From contig NC_066579.1 of NCBI RefSeq assembly GCF_024323335.1, positions 134,268,854-134,332,853 of the forward strand: a stretch of 64,000 nt of DNA. The letters run 5' to 3'. This DNA is from Lathyrus oleraceus. Lineage: Eukaryota > Streptophyta > Magnoliopsida > Fabales > Fabaceae. The notes under the pieces are model-generated. The model worked only from the letters and a program-made list of their open reading frames with translations. It was not told where the DNA came from and did not search any database. Position numbers and translations under genes: made by a program. This document shows, in pieces, positions 1 to 10,133 of the stretch. How positions within the stretch are numbered: position 1 is the stretch's first letter; each line of letters begins with the position of its first letter.

Positions 1-642
1 TTTAACCAATCAAGAGCAAGTCCTAAAAAGGACCAAAGCAAAATCAATAGGCAAGTCCATTTCATGTGCAAGATAAGTCAAAGACCAATTCAAGGCATCC
101 AAATGATTCAAATAATTCTGGAAAAATTCATGAACATTCAACACATCTAACATGATCATCACACCAAAAATCAGGAGCATTAGAAGTCATTTGGCATGGA
201 AATCAAATTGCACAAGTTGAACAACCAAAGGTGTGACACAAATTGTCACACCATGCAAACACAAGCATAAAACAGAATTGGTACATGAGAAAAACACCAA
301 ACCAAGCCTAAAGCATCCATCAATGTGTCTAGAATCAGCATGTAAAATTTCAAGTCCATTGGATTAAAAACAAGCATTTCATGATAGAAAGAGTAAGGCA
401 ATGTCATAAATGCACTTGTGTTCAATCAACCTAGAGAAAATAAATTTCTAGCGATGCACAACTTTTGAAATCATGATCATAAAAAACTAGACAAAACAAG
501 GATCATTTTGCAAAAAATTGGGAGTGAATTGGATCATTTTTCAATTTACTATGATTTTTACAAGTTGATAGAAAAAATAAAATTCAAATATGAACATGCA
601 TGGCAAAAGAGGAGGGAAACACTAAAAATGAATGAACAATTG

Positions 643-720
643 AAAACTTGCGCTCGGCCAGAATCGAACCTAGTCAAAATTTGAAAGTGGCGCGCTAATT
701 ACCAAAACGCCACTGTTTCC
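643..720 (-). other. tRNA-like segment inside LTR-X
   Basis: On the minus strand there is a B-box-like GGTTCGATTCT (670-660), and 42 nt upstream a TGGCG...TTAGCGCG block resembling the D-arm/A-box part of a tRNA. The spacing is close to the usual tRNA spacing of about 44 nt. No good acceptor stem or clean T-stem can be drawn, so it is at most a decayed tRNA-derived piece (SINE head or tRNA pseudogene), or chance. The other Ogre LTRs here do not show it. Confidence 0.3.
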
Positions 721-1496
721 TTTAAACCCTAAACTCCATGCAGAAAATCCAGAAAACGTCGCTTGAAACCGACGCAAATGTCCAGAAAACCGACGTAAAT
801 GTCCAGAACGCATGCATCTTCATCTTCTTCATGAGGAAGAAGATGAACATTCATCCAAATTTTCCAGAAAATCCAGATTTATGCAGATTTCAAAAAAATT
901 TATGTCATTAGCAAGATCTTGCAATGTAGAACACAGATCCATCAACATTTAAACCTAAATCTACACAACAAGTGAGAATCGAGCAAGAACAATTTTGCAT
1001 CTCAAACTTTAAATGCACATAACTCCATGAATAATGCACTAATTCACACGATTTTTCTACCAGAATGCTCAGGGAACAAAGATCTACATGAATATACTCA
1101 TGAATTTGAGAATAATTGAGATCGATTTTTCGCCTTCTTGAAGAGCAGGTTGTGGTTTTGCAAGTTCCAAGGCTCCAAATGATCCAAAGCTGTTCCAGAA
1201 GACTTATGGAGATGATTGATGAAGAATTGGAAGCTTCAACACGTGTGAATCCAACTGAATTTGAAAACTCCATTGATGCTTCAAGCTTCAAGCATGCACG
1301 AAATTAAGCAGAAATCCACAAGATGCACGTTCAATCTTACTTAAAAACACTCCATGATCATGAATTCACCAAGAGAAATGAGGTTTATGTGAAGAATTTG
1401 GAAAATCTTTTTGAGAGTAAATTTTGGCAAATTTCAAGATCTAGATCTGAAAATGTGTGTTATGAATGAAACAATTGTGATTAAGCTTATATATGC

Positions 1497-1504
1497 CTTG
1501 CTAA
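1497..1504 (-). promoter_or_regulatory. Putative TATA box of LTR-X
   Basis: The minus strand reads CATATATAAG about 980 bp inside the LTR, followed by C/A-rich sequence. This matches the position of TATAAATA or TATATAAA in the related LTRs at 37,510 and 54,235. A core promoter is inferred from position and motif only. Confidence 0.45.
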
Positions 1505-2484
1505 TCATTCTGAAATTAAGCTTAAACCAAAACTAAATGAGATTAAGGGATTACAAGGTGCATCCACAAATTTGCACTTTCACCTCATGCATGAGATGCA
1601 CACGTGAACAGTGCCCTTTCATTGATTATTTTCACTCAAAATCACATTTCAAACACAATGGCAATGGTAGAAAGTCCATACAATGCACCATTTTAAATTT
1701 CCAATTTTCCCTCCAAAATTGACTTGAATATGCAAATGATCATGTGATAACATTTCATGCAATGTGATGGTTGTTTTGGAAACCTCATGACATGAGAAGA
1801 ACAATGCAAAAAGAACCACCAAATTTGGAGTTTTGGTTCAAGAGATATGGCCATTTGAAGTTTCAAGCATACTTTGCAATGATTTGATCATAACTCCTTA
1901 ACCATTCATTAGAAATTCATGATCTCTGACTTTTTGGAAATGGGAGAGAAAGATCTTCAACTTTCATGTTGGACAAAATTTCATTTGAAGCTTCTTTGAT
2001 GTTGGAAAGTTGAGTTGAAGTTGGTCTAAAAACTTGCCATTTTTGGAAACTTGAAATTACAGGTCACTTTCCATTTTTGGAAACTTTTGATCTGGCTTCA
2101 AAATCTTCAAGGTAGATGTTTGACATGTTGAATAACCTTCTTTGGGACATGAATGAAGTGTCTCAAACCATTTCTCCATCTCCTAGCCCTCAGTTGACTT
2201 GCAGTTGACTTTTACGGGCCTTAGATGACTTGGTCATGCACTGTGGACCTTGAGCTTCAACACTTGGCCAAATTGCTTCAAAATGATCCTTGATTCATGT
2301 AAGATCTCTAGAACAACCATAGGGCCTTTGTCTCATGGAAAAACCCTTGCTCTCTTGCACAGATGGATTCTCCTGATCAGTTTTGACTGATGAAATGCAA
2401 TGGACTATGCAATGTGAATGCAATGTTAATGACCAAAAAATGAAATGTATGTACAAATGGGAGGTGTAAATTTGAGGTGCTACA

Positions 2485-4930
2485 CAAAGCAATATAAGAG
2501 ATGCTTGCACCAAAAACTGAGAAGTAAGTCAGAGATTTTCTTGGCCGCTTGAATTATATCTCAAGATTCATTTTGCATATGACTGCCACGTGTGCGCCTA
2601 TATTCAAGCTTCTTCGGAAAGATCAATCTTGTGATTGGACCGAAGATTTCCAGAAAGCTTTTGACAATATCAAAGAGTATCTACTCCATCCTCCGATTCT
2701 ATCGCCACCTGTTGAATGAAGACCTTTGATCATGTCTTTGATTGTGCTTGAAGAAAGTATGGGTTGTGTTCTTGGTCAGCAAGACGAAACTGGATATAAT
2801 GAATATGCAATCTACTACCTCAGTAAGAAATTCACCGACTGTGAGACTCGGCATTCTATGCTTGAAAAGACTTGTTGCACATTGGCATGGGTTGCTAAGC
2901 GTCTGCGTCAATGTATGTTGAATCATACTACTTGGTTGATATCCAAAATGGATCCAATCAAGTATATTTTTGACAAGCCTGCTTTAACTGGGAGGATCGC
3001 CCGTTGGCGGTTGTTGTTATCCGAGTATGATATTGAATACCAATCTCAAAAAGCTATTAAAGGTAGTGTCTTGGCTGACCATTTGGCTCACCAACCGATT
3101 GAAGATTACCAGTCAGTGCAGTATGATTTTCCCGATGAAGAGACTCTGTACCTGAAAATGAAAGACTGTGACAAACCATTGCTTGAAGAAGGGCCAAAAC
3201 CTGGTTCTCGTAAGGGCATGGTATTTGATGGAGCTGTTAATCAATATGGTAATGGCATTGGGGCAGTGATTATTACTCCTCAAGGCACTCATTTTTCGTT
3301 TACAACTAGATTGACTTTCAAGTGTACAAACAACATGGCTGAGTATGAAGCTTGCATTATGGGGCTTAAAGAGGCCATTGATCTTAGAATTAAGTATCTG
3401 GACGTCTATGGAAATTCAACTTTGGTTGTGAATCAGATCAAAGGTGAATAGGAGACAAATCAACCCGGTTTAATACCATATATGCGAGGAGGATTTCAAC
3501 TTTATTTACAAAGGTTGAGTTTCATCATATCCATCGAGATGAAAACCAGATGGCGGTGCTCTTGCAACGTTGGCTTCAATGATCATGGTGAAATTCTGGA
3601 ATGAAGTTCCTAATCTGACTGTGATGCGTCTTGATAGGCCAGCTCATGTGTTTGCTGTTGAAGAGGTCAAAGATGAAAAGCTGTGGTATTTTGATATCAA
3701 GTGTTTTCTCCAAAGTCAGATTTACCCTCTTGGGGCATCTTTGAAAGGTAAGAATATTTTGAGGAGATTAGCTGGCAACTTCTACCTGAATGGTGATGTG
3801 CTTTACAAGAGAAACTTCGATATGGTTTTGCTCAGATGCGTGGATAGACACGAAGCAGACCTGTTAATGAATGAAGTCCATGAAGGTTCCTTTGGTACTC
3901 ATTCCAATGGACACGCTATGGCTAAGAAGATGTTGAGTGCAAGTTACTATTGGTTGACAATCGAATCTGACTGTTGCAAGTTTGTGAATAAATGCCACAA
4001 GTGTCAAATCTATGCCGATAAGAATCATGTTCCTCTGACACTGTTGAATGTCATTTCCTCTCCGTGGCCCTTCTCCATGTGGGGAATTGATATGATTAGC
4101 ATGATTGAGCCTAAAGCTTCGAACGAACATCGTTTCATCCTGGTGGCTATTGATTACTTCATAAAGTGGGTTGAAGCGACATCATATATGAATATAACCA
4201 AGCAAGTTGTTGTAAGGTTTATCAAGAATCAGATTATATGCTGTTATGGTGTGCCAAGTAAGATCATTCCTAATAATGGATCTAACTTGAATAATAATAT
4301 GGTGGAATCTCTTTGCAAAGACTTCAAGATTGCGCATCATAATTCTTCTCCCTACATACCTAAGATGAATGGGGTTGTTGAAGCTGCAAACAAGAACATT
4401 AAGAAGATCATTCAGAAGATGGTTGTGACCTACAAGGATTGGCATGAGATGCTCCTATTTTCTTTGCATTGGTACCGTACGTCCATCCGCACTTCAACAG
4501 GGGCAACCCCTTTCTCGCTTGTTTATGGCATGGAAGTTATGCTCCCAGTAGAGGTTGAGATCCCATCATTGCGTGTTTTGATGGAAGCCAAGTTAATTGA
4601 AGCTGAATGGTGTTAGACCAGATACGACTAACTGAATTTGATTGAAGAGAAGAGGTTGACTGACATGTGTCATGGTCAGTTGTACCAGTAGAGAATGAAG
4701 AAAGCTTTTGATAAGAAGGTCAGGCCTCGTGTGTTCAGAGAAGGTGACCTTGTGCTCAAGAAGATTTTATCTTTCAAACCAGATTCCAGGGGCAAATGGA
4801 CTCATAACTATGAAGGCCCATATGTTGTTAAGAGAGCCTTTTCAGTGGTGCTTTGATTCTTACAACTATGGATGGAGAAGAGTTCACTCGTTTTGTGAAT
4901 GCTGATGCAGTCAAGAAATACTTCGCCTAA
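2485..4930 (+). pseudogene. pol: Ogre-1 pol remnant: RT end, RNase H, archaeal-type RNase H, integrase
   Basis: The order is: RT thumb/connection (LNYISRFILHMTATCAP, about 2,545), the original Ty3-type RNase H (GCVLGQQDE to LADHLAHQPIEDYQS, 2,760-3,120), the extra archaeal-type RNase H (VFDGAVNQYGNGIG, 3,220-3,560), integrase with a zinc-binding region (THSNGHAMAKKM, then CHKCQ, 3,900-4,010), the catalytic core (WGIDM at about 4,080), and a C-terminal region ending at the stop at 4,928. Breaks include TAA at 2,525, TGA near 2,717, TAG at 3,449, small deletions between 3,470 and 3,570, TAG at 4,614, TAA at 4,629, TAG near 4,690 and a 1-nt loss near 4,842. The second integrase Asp is Asn (codon 4,272), and a conserved Asp of the extra RNase H is Asn (codon 3,413). 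It cannot encode an active enzyme. Confidence 0.9.
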
Positions 4931-4949
4931 AAAAGAAAAGAACAACTCG

Positions 4950-5098
4950 CTAAGTTGAAAACCCGAAAGGGCGGCTTAGGCAAAAATGAGCGTGTCGGTG
5001 GATTGAAAACCCGAAAGGGCGATCCAAGCAAAAGTTAGAGACATAAAACAGAAAAAGTTATCCCGATAAATTGAGCACCCCACCTTGGGGCAATTTAT
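4950..5098 (+). other. Three-hairpin block after pol stop (Ogre-1 copy)
   Basis: Hairpin 1 (4,950-4,979) has outer stem CTAAG/CTTAG and inner CCC-GAAA-GGG. Hairpin 2 (4,999-5,026) has outer TGGAT/ATCCA and inner CCC-GAAA-GGG. Hairpin 3 (5,066-5,098) has outer ATAAATT/AATTTAT and inner CCCCA/TGGGG. Hairpins 1 and 2 share the internal-loop sequence TTGAAAA opposite CG. The block starts 19 nt after the pol stop and recurs in Ogre-3 and Ogre-4. Function is unknown. Confidence 0.75.
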
Positions 5099-5981
5099 GC
5101 GAAAAAATAGGGATTATGGCAAGTAACTGCATTCGGTTGATCTTCAGTCTTGAAGACATTCTTGAGCAAGTTATTTGGTTCTGATTCGTCATCTTCAACC
5201 AAAGCCAAGAGCACAGTGGATATTGAACTTGGTAGAAGGATTAGTTATCATTGTATTCAATGTAGCCCTTTTCCATGTAAATGACCATTTTTCAACTTTT
5301 GTAAAGATCTATGGAGTCTTGTCATTTACAAGCTACCATTCTATTAAATAAAGTTGAGTTTTTTATCCAATTATTTCTACTCTTATTTATTTTTCAGCCA
5401 AATTGAATTGAATTTTTATGATGATAATTTTGAAATTTTTATAATAAAAACCATTTTTCTTAAAAAGTAAAAAGCAATTACTTTTAAAGAGCAATTGATT
5501 TCATTAAGAAATATCAACAGCAGTCTGAGAACAGATAAGTCTTAGAAATGCGAAGCATTATTGGTCTTCCCCAAGCAGTTGGTTCAGCAAATCAGTTTTC
5601 CCAGTAAAGTTTTGTGATCGCCTCTCTAGCTGAGTTGTAGGCGCATATTCTCAAAGGTTTGCACAAATTCAGTACAGACTTTTATTCCCCTTAAGTTGCC
5701 AGTAGAGTTCTCTCCCGATCCTCGCCGACATTGTTGATTTTTGAACAATACTTCTGGTCTTCTGCGAGGTTGTCTCCCATTTTGGTATGGTGTTGACCTA
5801 AAATTCCCTGCAGAGTTGATGATTCAAATCCTCAGCAAATCCTTTTTCTTTCCCCATCCAGGGTCGAACCTTTGAGATGGATGATTTATGTCCATCCCTA
5901 ACTCTTTTTCGATGCCTCAATCCTGCCGAGATTAGCCGAGTGTTGTCAGCATGATCATCAATAATATATGCATATACATAT
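5099..5981 (+). other. Ogre-1 3' UTR remnant
   Basis: Non-coding. It aligns with the regions after the hairpins in Ogre-4 (42,651 on) and Ogre-3 (50,282-50,700, minus), including the shared stretch around the words AAAGATCTATGGAGTCT. No polypurine tract or LTR start is reached before Athila-B begins. Nothing else is recognised. Confidence 0.75.
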
Positions 5982-6268
5982 TGATCGGTCACCATTTGCA
6001 CTTAGTTTTCATCATCCATCCATCATGAATCTTCAAGAATCGGTGACACTTTGTTCTTTCTTTTAGTTGATTTCTTAAGTTTATCGCATTTTATAAATTT
6101 CTGCTTGTTTTACGTTGTATTAGTAGTTCATCTCTTTTTGTCGCATTTTATGCGTTTCCGTGGTAGTGCTGTTTAGTTTCCGGGTCTAACAATAAGCCCG
6201 AAAGATGCGTACCGGAAGAATGTAAGTCAAGGACATCGTCCATGGCGAAAAAAGGCAAAAATAGGGGG

Positions 6269-6464
6269 CTGACACGGGTTCCCGTGTCAGCTGACACGGC
6301 CCGTGCCAGCATGTGCAAAATAGAGATTATGGAATCCAGAAACCAAGGGGCTGACACGGGTGCCCGTGTCAGCTGACACGGCCCGTGTCCGCAAGGGCTG
6401 AAGAATTTGAGTTGACAGAGAGCCAACACGGTCGCCCGTGTCACCTGACACGGCCCGTGTTGGC
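6269..6464 (+). repeat. Cluster of ACACGGG hairpins in Athila-B LTR
   Basis: Three related units lie at about 6,269-6,310, 6,350-6,390 and 6,422-6,464. Each pairs a long palindrome (arm CTGACACGGG in the first unit, with a 2-nt loop) with a second short palindrome of type GACACGGCCCGTGTC. The third unit also has outer arms GCCAACACGG/CCGTGTTGGC. GC content is well above the surroundings. Confidence 0.8.
6460..6464. repeat. Left target-site duplication of Athila-A (TTGGC)
   Basis: TTGGC directly precedes the LTR at 6,465 and recurs directly after the other LTR at 18,191-18,195. Confidence 0.92.
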
Positions 6465-8016
6465 TGTTGGAACAGGGATAGAGTATCGAGATTTGTTATC
6501 GTCTCCACAGGGATTATGTGATATTGTCGCTGTTCGACAGTTGTTAAGTTCTTAACTTATAGTAACAAGGGGGTTTTAGTTTTCGGTTACGGTAGCTTGC
6601 ATAAAAAGTAAGAAATTGCGGTAAAAGTTTTGGTTTTACGATTTGAGAAAGATTGTCAAAGTTAGGGTTCGACGATCACTTTGCATGCATATGTTCGATC
6701 AAACAAAACTCATAAACTCCATTAGATGATAAACACATTCACAAAATCCTCCCAATGTATTTATTTCTAACACACATTGTGGGTTTTTCCCATTTTGATC
6801 AATTGTTAATTTCTCACACAATCTATCAAAATGACAACTTTTAGGTTTAACTTTTTAGTGAACAAACTCATTCAAAACTATCTCTAGCTAAAGAACAAGG
6901 ATGGATGAAAACCTAGGTCAAGAGTTGGAAAACACCTTTCAATAATAAACCAACACAAAGAGTTATCAATAAAACAAGGTTTTCACCATACATTCATCAT
7001 CAAAGAGATTACAAATGAAGATCAACCCATATACATACAAAGCTTATGATCATCTACATCTAACCTTGGCAAAATGAAAGACTTAGCTACTCATTTTCAT
7101 GGTAGCTTGAACAACAAGTTTCAGAAGAAGGTTGATCAACATCCGAGTTGAAGAATCGAGATTGGATGGGAATCCACCTTCTTTTTGTAAAATATTGTCA
7201 AGAGAAGAAGAAGAATGAGAAATGGGGTTTTTAGGGCACAAAAATCACCTCCTAGCAAAAAACAAGTAAAAAGATGATAAAAAGAAGATTTGTTCCAAAA
7301 AGTAGCCCATACTACTTATAGAAATGGTGGCTGAGCTGTCATGCTCGCTAGGCGAGCAGAATGGTTTGCCTAGCGAGCCCCAAAATAAGTCACCAGAAGA
7401 GCCTGCGTCCAGAGGAATCATCCAAGACAAGTTTGCATCTGTTCGCTAGGCGAACAATCCTTCGCTAGGCGAAGGCCTCGCTTCTCTCATTCGCTCCAGC
7501 GAGTGTTGATGTTTTTGCTACTGGAAGTGTTCGCTACTTGCTCACTAGATGCTCGCCTAGCGAATACTTCGTTACTCCCTCGCCACAACGAGTTTTGATG
7601 TTTTTGAACCTGGAAGTGTTCGCTAGTTGCTCGCTGGATGCTCGCCTAGCGAATACTTCGCTACTTCCCTCGCCACATCGAGTTTTGATCTTTTTGGTTT
7701 TGTCCAAATCTGGGAGTGTTCGCTGGCATTTCGCTGCGTGCTCGCCTAGCGAATGATTCGCTACCTCACTCGCCTAGCGAGCTTGCTTATGTTTGCTTTC
7801 TTTCTTGGTTCCTTTGCCATCTTTCTTGTGTCTTAGTTTTCTACTCTTTCCTGCCTAATTCCTACACAATAACACACAAATTAAAGGTACCAAGATCATT
7901 TCACATAGTATTGCAAATCAACAAAAGCAAGGGCGGTTTCGAACACTTTTTCGACAAAAAGGAGTGAAAGATGCCCATATTTGATAGCTCAAGTAAGAAA
8001 ACTTGGGCATCTAACA
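6465..8016 (-). repeat. Athila-A 3' LTR
   Basis: On the minus strand it starts TGTTAGATGCCC and ends TTCCAACA. It has the same length as the partner at 16,639-18,190. It contains about eight copies of the TCGC-NNN-GCGA hairpin motif between 7,340 and 7,790, and a TATA-like TATAAGTA at 7,320-7,313. Confidence 0.95.
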
Positions 8017-8861
8017 ACTCTCCCCAACTAGATTCTTGCTTGCCCTCAAGCAAAGTATGCCTCTTGAAGGACAAGAGGATTTGCTTAAAGAAAAAGATTT
8101 CTCCGAAATCGGATAAAATGGCTCAAACACAAGAGAATCAACCAGACACAAGTTCCCAATGGTTAGAATAACACAATACACAAGAACTAAAGCCTTATAG
8201 CAATGCAAAACATGTATCAATCCACAACAATGTTATCCTGAATGAATCACCCTATATCTCCTCTTCGAATAAGGATTGAAGAAATTACGCATTTGCAACC
8301 GCGGGGACAATTTCACTCTCCAACAAACAGTGCAAAAGTCAATTCAATTCATACAATGTCTAACAATTATAAATGAAAATGCGGAAGCACGAAGATCACT
8401 AAGGTCTTTTCCGGTTGTAGCTTGGTCAGGTTTACAAACAAGGGTCATATCTAAAGCCATTGAAAACGAACTTGCCGATGCGAAAGAGACATTCACTGTA
8501 CAAGTTATTCACACATCTCAACTTCGTTCCACTTGTTTCTCATTTGAAACCTTCACAACTCTTATTTCACAACTCAATTTTGTTTTTCACTATTTTTCTT
8601 CCAAGCAAGCATTCATTTTCATTTTTTTTTCACATCGTATTCACAAAACAAATGTTTCTCTTTTCTAATTTTTTTTTCAATGCTTGCTCGGTTATTCAAG
8701 AGTTGTGGCACCTACCGATTCTCTTTTTCGTTCTCCTCAACTTATCTTTTACTCACCCCAAGTGAATGCTCTTGACATTTTACGGCAAAAGAACAATTAT
8801 CAAAAATTTCAGGGTTTCAAGAAAAAAGATTTTGACGTCTCGCCTTATTTCAAGCTGAGAT
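8017..8861 (-). other. Athila-A polypurine tract and 3' UTR
   Basis: On the minus strand GTTGGGGAGAGT directly precedes the 3' LTR (8,028-8,017), a good polypurine tract for plus-strand priming. The rest is AT-rich, with T-runs on the plus strand, and holds no recognisable gene. The ORFs at 8,276-8,765 look like chance. Confidence 0.8.
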
Positions 8862-10133
8862 TCAACTGTTTAAGCTGAGATTCAGAACCCTTTTCACTAC
8901 CGGCCTCAAAACCGGAACCATCATCATCACCATCATCATCATCATCAACATCATCAGCGCCACCTGAACCATCAGCACCAGAAGCACCAACACCCACCCC
9001 TCTCCAAAAACAGGCTTGTCCTCAGACCAGCTAGCATGTTGCAGGAACTGCTCACGCGTCATCATAGGATGCTCTGCAGAAGGGTCACGTACCTGCAACT
9101 TTAATACGTGCATAGAGTCATGTATATCAATCATGGCGCGCCGAGTCGCCGCCATCCAATCCCAATTGTAATTGCAAACAGCTTGCTGGAAAGGATCAAA
9201 CCCCTGAGAAAAAGCACCAGGACCATCAGCAGCCCCGGTATCATCAACAGTTGTACTACCTCGGAAGTTCTTCGGCTTACAGTACTTGTCCACATATCGA
9301 TCGTTGATTGCGGATGGAATCCTTACCTGACTACGGGAGGGTAGCTTCACCCTCGACTGTAGGCACAAAGCCATGATGAGACAAGGAAAAGCAAGGGGGC
9401 AGTTAACTCGCGCCCCCGACTTCAGCCCGCTCTCAACCACGAACTTCATATCAATCGCAATGATTTGCGCCACATGGATCTGTACATTAGTTAGAATACA
9501 GTGGATCAAGTGTGCCACTGGGATCGGCAAGGTCGACGTGTGTGACTTGGGCTTAATGTTAGTCAGAACCAGCATCAAGATCAGCTGAGCCAAGGGAATC
9601 ATATCCTCCCGATGGTACCTCACAGAAACCCCAGATGGGTTCACCTCAACCGACTTTCCCTCAAACAACAGGGCCGCAGAAATAGTATCAGTGTTCCTGT
9701 GGAGCCCCAGATCTCTGTGGTATGCATCCCTCTCATTAACTCCCAGATGAAGCGGTTCACCAAGCACTCGGTTAATAGCATCCCTATCAAAAATGACCTG
9801 ACGTCCTGACACTCTTGTAGTCCAAGTGAAAGGCTCTTCGTCATTTGGCAGCGCGTTCGCATAGAACTCGCGCACTATCTCAATATCATAGCTTTCAAGT
9901 GGAGAGATCAACTTGTCCCATTTCTTGCTATTTATCAACCCTACAAATGTCCGATAATCGCCTTGTGCATTGATCAAAAACCTCTTCTCAGGTAAGATTT
10001 TCCTTTTCTCCAACGCCACATAACGTGCGGCTTGCTTCGCCCCAACGAATTTATCGGTGTCAAATTGAATTGGCACAGTGCGGGAAGTGCTCCCGACCTT
10101 TCTCTTTTTTGCAGCACTTGACCTGAATTCCAT
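8862..10133 (-). pseudogene. Athila-A downstream ORF (env position), 423 aa, C-terminal frameshift
   Basis: This open frame lies between integrase and the 3' LTR, the position of the so-called env-like ORF of Athila elements. The N-terminus is basic (AAKKRKVG, possible nuclear signal), followed by a globular part with ALEKRKILPEKRFL, FYANALPNDEEPFTWTTRV and ALLFEGKSVEVN, which resembles the family annotated as putative plant transposon protein. I see no signal peptide and no convincing membrane anchor. The last 45 residues are Met/Leu/Val-rich (run MMMMMVMMM), but the neighbouring frame of the same (GAT)n stretch encodes an Asp/Gly/Ser-rich tail. A 1-nt loss in the G-run near 8,997-9,003 is therefore likely. 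Function is unknown; the start Met at 10,133 has no competing upstream Met. Confidence 0.7.

Larger units (their letters stand above)
1..2484 (-). repeat. Ogre-like LTR, 5' part (LTR-X), cut by window start
   Basis: Read on the minus strand the LTR starts TGTAGCACCTC at 2,484 and runs left out of the window. Its middle matches the LTR of Ogre-5 near 53,650-53,850: both carry two near-repeats of TTTCCAAAAATGG flanking a GTGACCT block, followed by a shared stretch about fast-growing pairs of TTCAAAT-type words. The outermost 250 bp differ from the other Ogre LTRs here, which begin TGTAAGA, so it is a separate subfamily. The right edge abuts Ogre-1 RT sequence at 2,485. The adjacent 5 bp (CAAAG) would be the target duplication, but the partner lies outside. 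Solo LTR or 5' LTR of a full element cannot be decided. The ORFs inside it are not real genes. Confidence 0.8.
2485..5981 (+). mobile_element. Ogre-1: 3' fragment of an Ogre retrotransposon
   Basis: The fragment holds the end of RT, both RNase H domains, integrase and part of the 3' UTR. It is cut at the 5' side by LTR-X and at the 3' side by the Athila-B LTR that starts at 5,982. No LTR of its own is present. The order RT-RNH-aRNH-INT and the close match to Ogre-2, -3 and -4 identify it as a Tat-clade Ogre. Confidence 0.9.
5982..6464 (+). repeat. Athila-B 5' LTR, left segment
   Basis: This is the first 483 bp of the LTR, ending at the Athila-A insertion point. It contains a cluster of perfect hairpins (separate entry). 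The LTR continues at 18,196. Confidence 0.85.

Noticed and set aside
908..1307. Overlapping ORFs of 127 aa (minus) and 63 aa (plus) as possible genes
   Set aside because: Inside an LTR, low-complexity composition, no family resemblance, not kept in the related LTRs.
6148..6508. ORFs rich in repeated TRAVSADTGTRV-type words as a repeat protein
   Set aside because: The repeat comes from the DNA hairpin cluster in the Athila-B LTR and is read in more than one frame.
8862..10133. Retroviral-type envelope glycoprotein
   Set aside because: No signal peptide or cleavage site is seen, and the hydrophobic tail is best explained by a frameshift. 'Env position' describes location only.
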